Shown here one piece after another: positions 31,946 through 43,308 of a stretch of 64,000 nt of DNA. The notes under the pieces are model-generated. The model had not been told where the DNA came from, did not search any database, and was given only the letters and a program-made list of their open reading frames with translations. Source of the DNA: Celoporthe dispersa (Eukaryota; Ascomycota; Sordariomycetes; Diaporthales; Cryphonectriaceae). The number at the start of each line of letters is the position of its first letter. Within the stretch, counting starts at the first letter, position 1. The translations under genes were made by a program, and so were the position numbers. Location of the stretch: positions 2,528,001 to 2,592,000 of the forward strand of contig WAID01000007.1 of assembly GCA_016584495.1 (NCBI GenBank), in the 5' to 3' direction.

Positions 31946-34359
31946 ATGGCTAGGCTTGAGGATGGCGCTGAGCCTCATGAGGTCTACCCGACCATTCTGG
32001 TCTTGGACTTTGGGTGAGAACATGACCGACTCCCTCTGCAGAGGCGAAGGGGGTGGGAAAAAACCCCATGATTTCTTTTTTACTGACTTGAAGTGACAGG
32101 AGCCAATACACTCACCTGTGAGTCACATCTGCTCACCTCTCTCCCTCGTGCTTCTTGTGCGCCAGCGAGGCAATGATCAATGCTGCGCTCTGGGAAGCCC
32201 TGCAGATCGGTTCTATCCTCAAGGAGAGCTCAGTCATCGAGGCCCTTGTTATCACCCCTCCGTGGCCGTGACTAACCCGACGGCCTCATCTTCACCACAA
32301 CAGGATCATCCGCCGGCTGCGCGAGCTCAATGTCTACTCCGAGATGCTCCCCTGCACCACCAAGCTGTCAGAGCTCAAGTTCAAGCCCGTAGGCCTCATC
32401 CTCGGCGGCGGGCCCTACTCGGTCTACGACGAGGGCGCCCCCACGTGGACCTGGCCTATTTCGACCTCCAGATCCCCATCCTGGGCATCTGCTACGGCCA
32501 GCAGGAGCTCGCCCACCGCCTGGACAAGGACAACGTCGTCGCCGGCGTGCACCGCGAGTACGGGTCCGCCGACCTGACGGCCAAGAGCATCAATGCCCAC
32601 GCCGACCGCCTGTTCGAGGGGCTCGAGGACACCATGAAGGTGTGGATGTCCCACGGCGACAAGCTGGCCAAGCTGCCCGAGGGTTTTCACACCATCGCCA
32701 CCACCAAGAACTCGGAGCACGCCGCCATCGCCCATGACTCACTGCCCATCTACGGCATCCAGTTCCATCCCGAGGTTACGCGTGAGTCACAACCCTCCAC
32801 CCCAAAAAAGAAGGAGACCCATAGCTCCATATCATCATTTTGTTGGTCTGGCTAGGTCCAGCTAGGTCCGGCAAGGTGGCCGCTGACGCGCGAGGACAGA
32901 CACACCGAACGGTACACAGCTGCTCAAGAACTTTGCCGTGGGTATCTGCGGTGCCTCTCAGAACTGGACCATGGGCAACTTTGTCGAGCAGGAGATCGCC
33001 CGGATACGGAAGCTCGTCGGCCCCAGGGGCCAGGTCCTCGGGGCTGTCAGCGGTGGTGTGGACTCGACCGTGGCTGCGAAGCTGATGCACGAGGCCATCG
33101 GCGACAGGTTCACGGCCGTCCTGGTGGACCACGGCTACCTGAGATACCAGGAGAGGGAGCAGGTCGAGAAGGATCTCAACGTGAGCTGAGCTCCGAGGGC
33201 AGGACGGCAGACCCTGCACGAAGAAATGATGGCTGACGGTGGGCTTATATACAGGACCATCTCGGCATCAACCTGAGGGTCGTCGATGCGTCCAAGGAGT
33301 TCTATGCTGGTCTCAAGGGGATCACCGATCCGGAGGCCAAGAGAAAATTCATCGGAGGTGCCTTTATTGACGCCTTCGAGGCTGAGGTAGGTCGGCCTCC
33401 CGCATACATGAGCTCGCGTTGGGCCTCAGGATACTACTGACCAGCTCTCCACAGGCCGACAAGCTCGAGAAGGAGGCTGCCTCGAACCCCAACAGGGCTG
33501 ACAAGATTGGGTGGTTCCTCCAAGGCACATTGTATGTACAATACATGCTCATATCGTCTGCTGCACCAGGTGCTCACATCTACACCGTCACAGATATCCA
33601 GATGTCATAGAGTCTCTGTCCTTCAAGGGACCTAGCCAGACGATCAAGACCCACCACAATGTGGTAAGTACTAGCCAATAGTTTACTATTTTGTTGTCTT
33701 GTTTTTGTGTGTGTGTGGAAAGGATCATATAGCTAACAAGCCATGTCTGTAGGGCGGCCTGCCCAAGAGGATGACGGAGGGACACGGCCTGAAGCTGCTG
33801 GAGCCCCTCCGCGAGCTCTTCAAGGATGAGGTGCGAGAGATGGGACGGCAGCTGGGCATCGCCGAGACCCTCGTGATGCGCCACCCCTTCCCAGGACCGG
33901 TAAGTCAAGCGAGCACATGCCTTCCTTTTTTTTTTCTTTCTTTTTTTTTTTTTTTGAAATCAACTTGTACATGGTGCAGAGTTGGCTGACAGACTCCAGG
34001 GAATCGCCATCCGTATCCTGGGCGAGGCCACACCAGAGCGCGTGGAGATGGTGCGCCAGGCAGACCACATCTTCATCAGCATGATCCGGGAGGCTGGCCT
34101 GTACAACAAGATTGGACAGGCCTTTGCCGCGCTGGACCCGAGCCGGGCCGTGGGCGTTATGGGCGACAAGCGCGTGTACGAGAATATCGTGCTCCTGCGG
34201 GCTGTCGAGACGACCGACTTCATGACCGCCGTGGCGTACCCCTTCAGCTCTGAGTTCCTGACCGAGTGCTCAACGCGCATCGTCAACTCGGTCCATGGTG
34301 TTTGCCGGGTCTGTTATGACTACACCAGCAAGCCGCCTGGAACTATTGAATTCGAGTAA
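31946..34359 (+). CDS. gua1: GMP synthase (glutamine-hydrolysing), nine exons, one frame break
   Basis: Converts XMP to GMP with ATP and glutamine, the last step of guanylate synthesis, in the cytosol. Exons: 31946-32013, 32100-32117, 32304-32781, 32900-33180, 33255-33386, 33455-33531, 33594-33663, 33753-33899, 34000-34359. Domain order is class I glutaminase (LGICYGQQELA with the catalytic Cys; GIQFHPEVT with the His/Glu pair), ATP-pyrophosphatase (GAVSGGVDSTVAAKLM P-loop), and dimerisation domain ending SKPPGTIEFE. Exon 2 is only 18 nt but encodes SQYTH of the conserved DFGSQYTHL. Exon 9 starts at GGAATC, restoring PGPGIAIRILGE. In exon 3 the run of five C at 32438-32442 must be six to keep frame (APHVDLAYFDLQIPILG). 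With that, the sum is 543 aa. Clearly recognised. Confidence 0.93.
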
Positions 34360-34850
34360 GGAAGAGAAAAAAAATACGAATAAAAAAAAAGGATAAAAAG
34401 GGGTTGTTGGGTCATTTATTAGAGGGTGGAAGGAAGAAGAAGAGGAATCACAAAAAAGCAACATCTTTTTAGATTTAGAGATCGCAAGAATGATTACATT
34501 TTTGAATGCAATATGTGATAGGTGTCCAGCCAAGCATGCCAGGGTCCATTCAGGGTGCAGTCGGTGGTGGACCCAGCGGTTCGGCTCGCTGTGCTTCCTA
34601 CGCGTGCCACGCTCCTTCTCTGGGGGGGTTTTTTTTTTTTTTTGGGCAGGGGTCTGTCTTCAGCTCTCGGCAGGCAAATTTTCTTTGGGCGTGACTTTGA
34701 CACGGATCTCCCACCCAAACAACAACTTCTTCTCTATCCGAGAAAGTTCAGCAGCCCACCCCGCTTCCTCAGCCAGCACGTTTAGTCTCATATGCCCTCT
34801 TGTGTGTGTCAGGCGAGATGATGCGGTAACCTAGCTAATCCAATGGCGAG
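34360..34850. other. Spacer between GMP synthase and rhomboid gene
   Basis: About 490 bp between two genes on the same strand, with A-rich runs after the GMP synthase stop (34366-34392), where its 3' end probably lies, and a poly(T) of about 16 at 34628-34643. No gene is seen. Confidence 0.5.
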
Positions 34851-36616
34851 ATGAGTACTTTTCTCGGGTTCAGCTGCCTTCGGTCGGGCCCCAAGCTCGG
34901 ACGAGCCCTGCAGCCGCAAGCTGCTGCTCGGATCAGGTCGTCATCATCACCGACATGTCTCGCGCCGCTCTCAGGCTCGGCCCGGTGGGGTTCGCGATGG
35001 GCCGTCTCAAGACGAGATCGGCCCAGGAATCCACTCCTGCAGGTGATACAATCACAGTGGCGCCCAGGCCCAGAAAGACTACGACGCCATGGGCCCCAGA
35101 GGCGAACCCTCTTCGGCTTCCACAACCAGACTGTCCTCACCCACTACGTCCACCTCCCACCGGACTACAAAGACGAAGCGGGCCTTCCTTTCCAGAGGGG
35201 CGGCGACCTCGATATGCCGGCTACAGTGCGCATCTTCCCGGGGTTTGCGGACATGACACCTGCCCGCGCCACGAGGCTGCTCAGGATCCTGCACGGGCGC
35301 CGGGTCGCGGGGACGCTGGACGACCCGTCCGTGCGGGTCAACACTGCTCTGTACAGCGCTCGCGAGGTCAGCAGGGCGCTGGAGTACCTGCGGAGGGAAG
35401 TGCCGGTGGATGAGGTGCTGAACGCCGGCCTGCGGGCGGAGGACGAGCTGCGGGAGCTGGAGGCGGACCCTACACACGGGGAAGCCGGCAGCGAGGGGGT
35501 CCCAGCTGAGGAGGCGACAGGAGAGAAGGGCGAGGCCGCAGAGAAAGACGAGAACCCCCGCTCCGTCTACGGCGAGAGCGTCCTCGACAAGATCCGCGCG
35601 GGCAACATCGCACGCCGCGAGGCCGAGAGCGCGCCGAGGCCGAGAGGCAGCGCAAGGAAGACGAGGCTGCCGCACAAAACTGGGGCGGCCTGGAGGCGTA
35701 CGACCCCTCGCTCCACCGCGGCCTGCACCCGAAGCAGCTCGAGCACTACGAGGCCGCCACGTCGGGCCTGGACGCGCCGCCCGAGATCCCGCGGTGGCGC
35801 GTTCTGCTGCCCATGACCGCTTTCGCCGGGGCGGTGTTGGTAGCGCTGTACCTTCTCGCTTCCCTGGCCGAACTGCCGCAGCAGCAGCAGCAGCAGCAGC
35901 CCGGCGGCGGGCGCGGGGTCTTGGGCGGGATGCTCACTGAGGCGCAGGCCGTCGCGGGCGCCATCACGCTGCTCAACGCAGCCGTGTTCATAGCCTGGCG
36001 CCGCGTCCGCCTGTGGAAGTACCTCAACCGGCACTTCGTGCTGGACTTTGTCTCCCCGCGCCCCTACCAGCTCCTCACCGCCATGGTCACCCACCAGGAC
36101 CCGCGCCACCTCACGAAAGCCATGCTCCTCGCCTGGGCCGGGCGCTGCTCCTCGTCCCCGAGCTGGGGCCGAGCGCCTTCCTCGCCACGTATGCCGCGTC
36201 CGGCGTGTGCGGGTTCATGGCTACCCTGTGGACGCACGTCGTGCGCGGCGAGCTTGTCTACATGTTTGGTGCGTCGTCGGCCGGCTTTGGGGCGATCTGT
36301 GCTTACTTTTGGCTGTACCGCTTCGACGGCTTCAAGATCTTGGGTCTGCCGCCGGATCCTTATGAGGGCCTACAGGGTCTCGGCATCATCGGTCTGCTCG
36401 TGGCGTTCTTTTGCGCTGGTGCCGCTGGTGAGGCGGCAGGGGGGCGGCGTGGATTGGATGTCGCACCTGGCGGGGATGGTGACGGGTATGGGGTGTGCTT
36501 CGGCCGTGGAGGGGCGGTGGAGGGTTGCTAGGGAGGCGCAGCGGCAGCAGCAGCAGCCTATGGATGGCGGGGAGCCGGCGCGGGAGAAGCTGGGCGGTGC
36601 GGGTGGGAAGAAATGA
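34851..36616 (+). CDS. Mitochondrial-type rhomboid intramembrane protease, three frame breaks
   Basis: Related to the PCP1/PARL group. The N-terminus (MSTFLGFSCLRSGPKLGRAL) is basic and lacks acidic residues, fitting a mitochondrial presequence. A soluble region follows with RILHGRRVAGTLDD and ALEYLRREVPVDE, then TLHRGLHPKQLEHYEAAT-like text before the first TM helix (LLPMTAFAGAVLVALYLLAS). The core carries YMFGASSAGFGAICAYFWLY with the probable catalytic Ser, FKILGLPPDPYEGLQGLGII, and VDWMSHLAGMVTGM with the partner His. Reading through needs one missing base near 35625-35640, one missing G at 36140-36142, and one extra T at 36409-36412. The corrected total is 588 aa, a multiple of three. 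The serine motif is GASS, not the usual GASG. No introns are seen. Which mitochondrial or Golgi rhomboid this is stays open. Confidence 0.83.
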
Positions 36617-39171
36617 TACCGAGTGTGGATGGGGAGAGACCCCCATTCGCGATACTGGCAATGTAAGTATATATAAATGTAGATATCCTCTCTCCAGGTC
36701 TATGACAATATCACTTTATGGTAAGTCCATTCAGCCAGCCCAGCCAGCCGGCGCTGTTCCATTACCTGGTCATGTACGTGCATACTATCTCGGCCCTACT
36801 ATAATCTAGTATCCATAATTAGGCTCTGTTTGAGGATTGTTGGTCTAGTCTTAAGTTGTGGATATAATTTGCTTGCATCTAGACACATCTAGATGGTAGG
36901 GTACATTTCTTACTCCCAAGCTGTATTGATCTCTCTTGCCGCATGACCTACAAGCACACACTCAAGATGGCAGCGGGCGCGGGCAACAGATATATACATA
37001 TACATAGGGTATCTGTCCGCCCACCGCTGGGCTTGGAAAACAACACAGAACTTGTTGAACTCAGACATTGCTCGTTAAGCTCGACTAGGCGCAGGCTAGG
37101 ACCTCGTAGGCAGGGTGGTGGGATGCCGGCGCGCACTTTCTGGGATTCTTGTCGCTTTCGAATATGTCATGGGAGCATACGGAAGAGAATGAGAAGTAGT
37201 CCGAGATCAGCGCAGTGGCTTTGCTGGATATATATATATATATATCTATATTTATACCGACCCAGCCAAAGTCAAAGAGAACGGTAAAAAATGTTCAGTT
37301 CAAGACCCAACGCACAAGACAGCTTTAGAATATATCACTAAAGCACCAAGAATAGCTCACCACTGAGCACCACGACAAGATGACACTTGGAATTCACCAC
37401 ACCCCCTCAACAGCCACAACCAGCATGACCCAAAGCCCAGGAGCCACACTCCCTCCACCCCGCCAGACACCAGCTAGCCCGACGACCGCCCGCCACCAGC
37501 AGACCCACGCCCGCGACGTACGACGCATCAGAATCGAGACCAGAGTCACATCTGTGACAGAGAACAAGCCCTCCTCCTCCTCGGGCTGGTTCTGGGCAGG
37601 GGAGGAGGAGGATGGTAGCCACAGGCAGCACCCCTCACCACCCGAAATGGGCGGCGCAGAACCTCCCTCCCTCCCCCCCAGATCGAGGGAGACCGCAACG
37701 GCTCCCAGGCAGAGAAGAGCCAGCGCAGATGGTCGGAGGCCCAAGGCCAGAACCCGCGAGAAGACGAACGAGCCCGACGGGATAGCGCAGGGAGACGGGG
37801 GCAGGAAGCCGTGGGCCTTTGCGGACCAGGAACACAGGGCCTGGATGTTGTGTCCTGCTTTCCATTAGGGTGGACACGAGCCTGTTCCCTGTAAGTTCGT
37901 CTGATCTCTGGGAGAAAAAAAGTAAAAGAAGAGTAGGAAAAAAAGGAAAAAGGATCGGATTCGAACCATGAGCCTTCTCATAACTTCAGGCCTGGGGGCT
38001 ACCATGTAGAACCTGGTGTCATGGCAGTGACTTGTCCCCTCTCCGAGCCCTCATCGACCGCGACTCACCACCGTCCACCACCACCACCAACCACCACCAC
38101 ACAAGGCACCCACCACGTTGAAAAGAATAATAACAGTACAGATAACATTTTCGAAAAAGCAAATCATTAGAAAGACGACATGCTGGCAAAAAATCACCAC
38201 TGACCCTGCTTGTTTATAGTCATAGGATTACGGGGCATTCCCAACACACAGCGCGAAGCTTGAGGGCCGACCAAGTCTCGTCTCCGGGGGTGATGAATCC
38301 GAGGGCGTAAAGTCCACAGCATGCTGCAGCTCTCAAAGCCATTCACTCAGACCGAAGTCAGCGTTTCTAGCCGTTACACCACATCTTCAATCGGATTCCG
38401 CTTTACTTGGAGGGCCAACTCCTAGTTCATATTACCAAGGTCGCATCACACACACACACACAAACACAGTAACCTCGTCTTGCCTAGAGAGAGGACTGCT
38501 TGCTATGCGTGGATTATTGGATAGCGATGCTGCCAACAGAAAATGGTCAGCTGGAGTTGAGTGCAGGAGGACATCCAGCAAGCCACGAGACAAGACGAAT
38601 CTCAACGCAAACAGAAGACACAAAGACAGCCGGTTTCCCCAGCCTCGTGACAACGGCCATCATCAGATAGCGCATATTTGAAATGAATGTTTGTCGTATT
38701 AAAATCCATAGGGAATCCTAACCTGATCTGCTGTTGTCCCACCTTGCCCATATTGCTTGTTGTTGTTGTGTGTGTGTTTGTATGTGCGTGCGCGCGCTCT
38801 CAATCGTCTTGCAGGTATCGCCCGCCTCCTGCGGACATCACCGTCTTGTAGTCAATAAGATGATGTCGTGGTATCTCTCATCCCTGAACAGTCACTCCGT
38901 TAAGCGTGCACAAGAAGAAGAAGAAAAAAATAGAAACACAAAACAAAAACAAAACCCGTTGACGCCCGAACAATGGAGACATAAGGAAAAGCCGTGCCCG
39001 ATCTCTCAAGGTCAATACGCGCCATGCCTAGCAGCGATATTGTCTTTCCTGTCACCGCCTCATCCACCTGCTTGCTTGCCTATAACCCGGAGTACCAGCC
39101 CCTCTCGGCTTGGCATCAAAAGTCCGGTCGGATAGGACGCCTCCTGTCGACCCAATCGCGAGATCTGCCCC
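36617..39171. other. Long convergent spacer
   Basis: About 2.55 kb between the 3' ends of two converging genes. It holds a (TA)n near 37227-37246, a (CACCAC)-rich block at 38065-38100, and tRNA-promoter-like words at 37957-37967 and 38371-38381. A plus-strand open frame of 162 codons at 37380-37868 starts with ATG and is Ser/Pro/Arg-rich; I give it low weight as a gene. Confidence 0.5.
37380..37868 (+). CDS. Possible small Ser/Pro/Arg-rich protein (weak)
   Basis: An ATG-started open frame of 162 codons in a long spacer. The product has no hydrophobic core and no domain I can recognise, with SSSSGWFWAGEEEDG in the middle and RRASADGRRPKARTREKTNE later. Short basic proteins with an RRxS segment are common among fungal stress or conidiation proteins, which is the only reason to list it. 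It could just as well be a chance frame in GC-rich DNA. Confidence 0.2.
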   Translation: MTLGIHHTPSTATTSMTQSPGATLPPPRQTPASPTTARHQQTHARDVRRIRIETRVTSVTENKPSSSSGWFWAGEEEDGSHRQHPSPPEMGGAEPPSLPPRSRETATAPRQRRASADGRRPKARTREKTNEPDGIAQGDGGRKPWAFADQEHRAWMLCPAFH

Positions 39172-40608
39172 CTAGGCAATCACGCTCCGGGCCATACCTG
39201 TACCCCATCGCCATCTCTTCAGCGTTCCCGTGCCCGTGCTGCGTATGACCTCGCCGCCACATGACGACGAGTTCATCCCTGCGCTCATGCTGCTCCCGGT
39301 CCCGCTCGCAGAGCTGAGGATGTCTTGCCGGCCGACCTCGCGGCCAACAACGAAGCCGGCGCCAAAGCCCACGACGGAGACCAGCAGCACGACGCCAGTG
39401 CCGAGCACCCAGGTCAGAGTCGTAGGGCTGATCCAGGTCACAGTATTTTCGTCCACGGCTGAGACAGACGTCTCTTCTTCTTGGCCGCCCTCTGCGGCCT
39501 GGACTGTCCTGTAGACGCGACCCTCTTCCCCTTGTCCTCCCTGGATGAGACGGACATGGGTTGGCTCTGCGCGCTCGAGTTGGACGAGGTCCGGGTCGTG
39601 AGCTGCCGTGGGCCTGGGTATACCTTCGGTGCGGCGGGACCCACAAGCGGTGAGCTCTCGTTTCCCAGCTCCGACTCTGGGACCAGCCTCAGCTCCATCG
39701 GCTGCGTGCTCGGGCCAACACCTGCACCCATCATCGGCTCTCCTGAGGAGGAGGGACCGTTGGCAACATGGCCCCTCCGCCCCGGCAGGTTCTTAGCGGC
39801 CGCTGCACAGGAGAGGAGGGTCGTGAGGGATGCGCGCAGCGCCTCGTCCCGGTCAGCCTGGTACGATGGGTTCCTGAAGTCTGGGCGGGCCCGGTTGTGC
39901 GACCTGTGAGACGCCGGTGACGGTCCTCCAAGCAGGTGGTGCGGCGGTATGGCTGCGTTTGTGGAGTAGCTGCGCTGGCTCAGGTGGGCAGGCGGGTGTG
40001 AGAATGCGTTGGGCTGCGGCCGGAAGCTCTGTGCCGGCGACGGGCGGCCCAGGGCGGTACCGTCGTCGTCCTCCTCGGAGTCGGACAGGTCGGCGCTGGC
40101 GCCAGGCCCGATCGCGGTCTGGGATCGCTGGAGGCCCGTAAGGCCGAGCCCAGGCCTCGTGTCCATATTCTCGGCGGATGAGGTCATCAGACGATCTTCC
40201 TCGCTCTCGGTTTCATCATACTCCTCTTGGCTGCTCGTGCCCGACCGCGCCGTGGCATGGTTCACAACGTAGGACTGCGGCATCTGCTGTTGCACGGACT
40301 GGTGGTAGTGGTGTTGCAGTCGTCTCCGCCGGGGCGGGTAGGACTGGTTCCCGACCCGCAGGCCGGTGGTGACGATGTCGTCGCCGATGGAAGAGAGGGA
40401 GGAGGAGGACGGCTGGGAGGCGATCTCGACCCACGATTCTGTAGTCTCTGCTGTTAGCTGCGACCGCGTCATTGTGCACCGCGCTCTCCTCGCTGGTGAC
40501 TGACCATCATTGCGCCGGGCTTGCGACGCTGCTGCTGCTCCTGTAGAGTCCCTCGAGGAGGTGCTTTCTGGAAGCGAGGTAGGGTCGGAGATAGAGGCGC
40601 GGGTTAGA

Positions 40609-40640
<32 letters not shown>

Positions 40641-40673
40641 GAGATGGCTCTGCTGCTGGTGAGGTGCAGCCAT
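39172..40673 (-). CDS. Ser-rich tail-anchored membrane protein of unknown function, one frame break
   Basis: About 500 aa after correction. Residues 1-400 are disordered, starting with an 11-residue poly-Gly tract (coded by a GCC repeat at 40611-40639), and contain short conserved-looking blocks (DEALRASLTTLLSCAAAAKN; PPRRRRLQHHYHQ) and a basic cluster (QRAAKKKRRLSQ). Near the C-terminus one hydrophobic helix follows (SPTTLTWVLGTGVVLLVSVV, then GFGAGFVVGREVGRQ). The layout is that of a tail-anchored protein facing the cytosol. The frame must gain one base near 39457 (TCTCAGCC), giving LSQAVDENTVTW; then 1503 nt is a multiple of three. The block DEALRASLTTLLSCAAAAKN plus the GREVGRQ end resembles a conserved fungal protein group without known function. 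Confidence 0.65.
40611..40639. repeat. (GCC)n triplet repeat coding poly-Gly
   Basis: About nine CCG/GCC units that encode the poly-Gly tract at residues 12-22 of the tail-anchored protein. Confidence 0.8.
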
Positions 40674-40692
40674 GTCGGCGGGGAAGTCGTCG

Positions 40693-40695
<3 letters not shown>

Positions 40696-40744
<49 letters not shown>
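40696..40744. repeat. (GA)n microsatellite just upstream of a start codon
   Basis: About 24 GA units, reading as (CT)n on the transcribed strand of the tail-anchored gene, only 23 bp upstream of its ATG at 40673. It probably lies in the 5' leader. Confidence 0.85.
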
Positions 40745-40747
<3 letters not shown>

Positions 40748-43308
40748 TAGAGGGGTAGGAGAGGAGAGGGAGGCGTGTAGAAGTCGAGCAGTCTGTAAGA
40801 CCCGAAGAGGAGGAAAGATGGGATCAAGAGACAGAAAAGGAGGGGGGAGAGATGGTGATCAGTGATGTCTGGTCGCAGTCGTCGTAGAGATAAAACCCCG
40901 GTCGCCTGCGGTGTAAGTGCCCAGGCTTGGGCCCACAGAAGGCTGGAAGGAAGCAGGCAGGACCAGGACCCCTCCCTCCTCTTGTGCGGTGCAGCGTAGT
41001 AGTACTATACTGGATTGTACGCCCGTCTGTACTACAACTGGTCGTGTATGCACTATTACAATGCAGATTCTCGAGATTGACAGGAGGAGCCCCCCGCTCT
41101 CAAAGGTCCACACAGTACCGCGAGTACTTTATCGTCGGGCGGATCTCCTCCACCGCCCAGGCGTGTCCTCCTCTTGGTTTTTATCGATAATCGACACGGG
41201 TCTGTCAGATAGCCCAATGCAGGTAAGACGCGGCGACGAGAGGGTCGGTGAGATTCGCCAAGTCTGTCAGAAATGACAAAATTGAAGAGTGGGGGGGGGG
41301 AATAATACTAAGAAAAAGGAGACAAGTTGTCGTGCACGCAAGAGGGGAGACAGGAGGCAGACACGAGTTGAAGAGAAACAGGATGACCCCACGCCTCAAC
41401 AAAAGAAGCCCAACTGCAGTGGGGGAGAGCCGAGCGGACACTGCCCGCTCCGATCACGCCCTCAGTATTTAGGTACTGGGTGCGTGTGTCGCCAGTAACG
41501 AGAGAGGTACGAAGCCTGGCTGGGCGGCAGGTGCGCATGCAATGTGCGTGACGTGCCAGGGAATAAGAGACGTCCTTTTGCGATGGATGGCCTTTGTCTC
41601 TCGCCTGGGTGGGGGGGGGGGGGCGAGAACGACGAGGGAGACAAGAGAGATAGAAAGAGACACGAGCCCGTATAGGAACAGCCCTTCCGCGACACCGGTA
41701 AGAACGGAGGTCACTAGGTACGATGGTAAAACAGGCGCAAGAAACAAAGTCCAACACAAAAAGGCCCAGCACAGAAGCGTAGGCGGGCGCAGGACACACA
41801 AGTGGCCTGGATCTCCCTTGTCAAGTGCCCTGGAGATCAGGCTGATCTGCACTTGCTCGCCCAGTGGGAGCCCCCCCTGCCCCCCCTGCCCTTGCCTCCC
41901 CCCCAAAGCCCAACCTTCTGATCGGGACAATAATGCCACTAGCCTAGGCTTGGCCAGTGCACCTGAACAGAGGCGCCCACCCCCAGCCTCACGACCTGGT
42001 CTTCTGACTGGTCAGCGGCACCGTCACAGGGGGGCCTGCCCATGAGGGGCGGCACAGCACAATGACGCTATGCGCCCGCCTCCGGTCGTCTGGGGGCGTC
42101 GATGATGGAGACGACATCGGCCGATTCTGTGCTATTGTGGTTCAATCTTGGTCTTGCGATATATATTATGTTTTCCCCCTCTCACCACGTTTGGCGCACA
42201 GGAAATAGAACATACGTTCCTCGTTTCAGAGTCATTACCCACATAGGTAAGGTGATCCATCCGGGTGGGCGTATTTCCGGTATACAAGACGGGGAAACTT
42301 GGGTAGCTAACACTTGTATCTGGTTGCACATGGTCGATGTATGATTTACATTGGTTGGGCACGAGCGGCGTCATTCACAGAACTAACGTCACCTTGCGTC
42401 GTGGTCTGCTCGGACTTGTATGGGTTGTTGAATTATCTCTGATTGGACGTATCCTACAGCTATGAAAGAACAGGGGGCCTCGGTCGATGGGATATACTTA
42501 CGGCTCAACAACTCGACCAGAATTCTCTTGAAGATTTGCATCGCCAGCTAGTGAACGTTCCATAACCAGATACAGATGATCTCCTCCTCCGCTCTCGGTG
42601 TTCTGTACGCGTACTGCGCGTCGACGTGCGCCTGTGTGTGTGTGTGTGTGGAAAGTGCGATATGAAAAGAAGAAAAAAGAATAGAAATAACTTTTGGAAA
42701 CCCTCGACGCCGTCAAAGCCCACGGATGATATAACCTGTCAGGATATCTAAAAAAGACATCCAGATAGTCCCGACAGGCAGAAAAAGTCCCACAGGAGCC
42801 CACAGGAAAGGCGAAAACCCATCATCTGAGTGATGCCCACAAGAGCAAAGAGCAGACAGACACTCGCAGTGTCCTTAAGTAGTGTGTGCGAGACACACGA
42901 GCCCACAGATCAGGAACAAGCCCACAGGTATCGTATCATGACTTTTTCCTGGGAAAAAGCCACATCGCAAAGCCCACAGACCCCCCTGAGGGGTCATGAA
43001 GGTCCGACGCCGACAACCCACAAAGCCCACTGAAATGCCCACAGAGCCCTCAGAAACCCATCAATGTGCGGCTGATCGCCTTACAAGGCGGTCTTCTGCT
43101 TGCGCTTGCGCTTCTTGTCTGTCTTTGCCCCCCGCCCACCAAATTATGAATCACAGAACTCATTTCCTGAATCTTGATGTTGGCATCCCGGCTTGATACC
43201 AACGCCATCCCTCTGGATGCCAGTCCCCACATCGACGACGACGATGAGATATCATCCTTCGTCTTGATAGACAGACATGTCGTGAGACAGAGAAGATACG
43301 CCCGTCAT
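40745..43308. other. Long spacer between tail-anchored gene and nucleolin-like gene
   Basis: About 2.56 kb. It holds the promoter side of the tail-anchored gene (to about 42 kb), a G13 run at 41611-41623, a (TG)n at 42637-42650, and, in its right third, a cluster of GCCCACAG words on the 3' side of the nucleolin-like gene. No gene is supported; open frames are composition artefacts. Confidence 0.5.
42718..43044 (-). repeat. Dispersed GCCCACAG (CTGTGGGC) octamer cluster
   Basis: Five exact copies begin at 42798, 42901, 42920, 42972 and 43037. Five one-base variants begin at 42718 (GCCCACGG), 42788 (TCCCACAG), 42835 (GCCCACAA), 43025 (GCCCACTG) and, with two changes, 43016 (ACCCACAA). Spacing is irregular, so it is not a simple tandem. 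It lies 265-590 bp downstream of the nucleolin-like stop codon, in its 3' UTR or terminator if that transcript is long. Confidence 0.7.

Noticed and set aside
35079..36109. Long antisense frames across the rhomboid gene
   Set aside because: Shadows caused by high third-position GC in the real gene on the plus strand.
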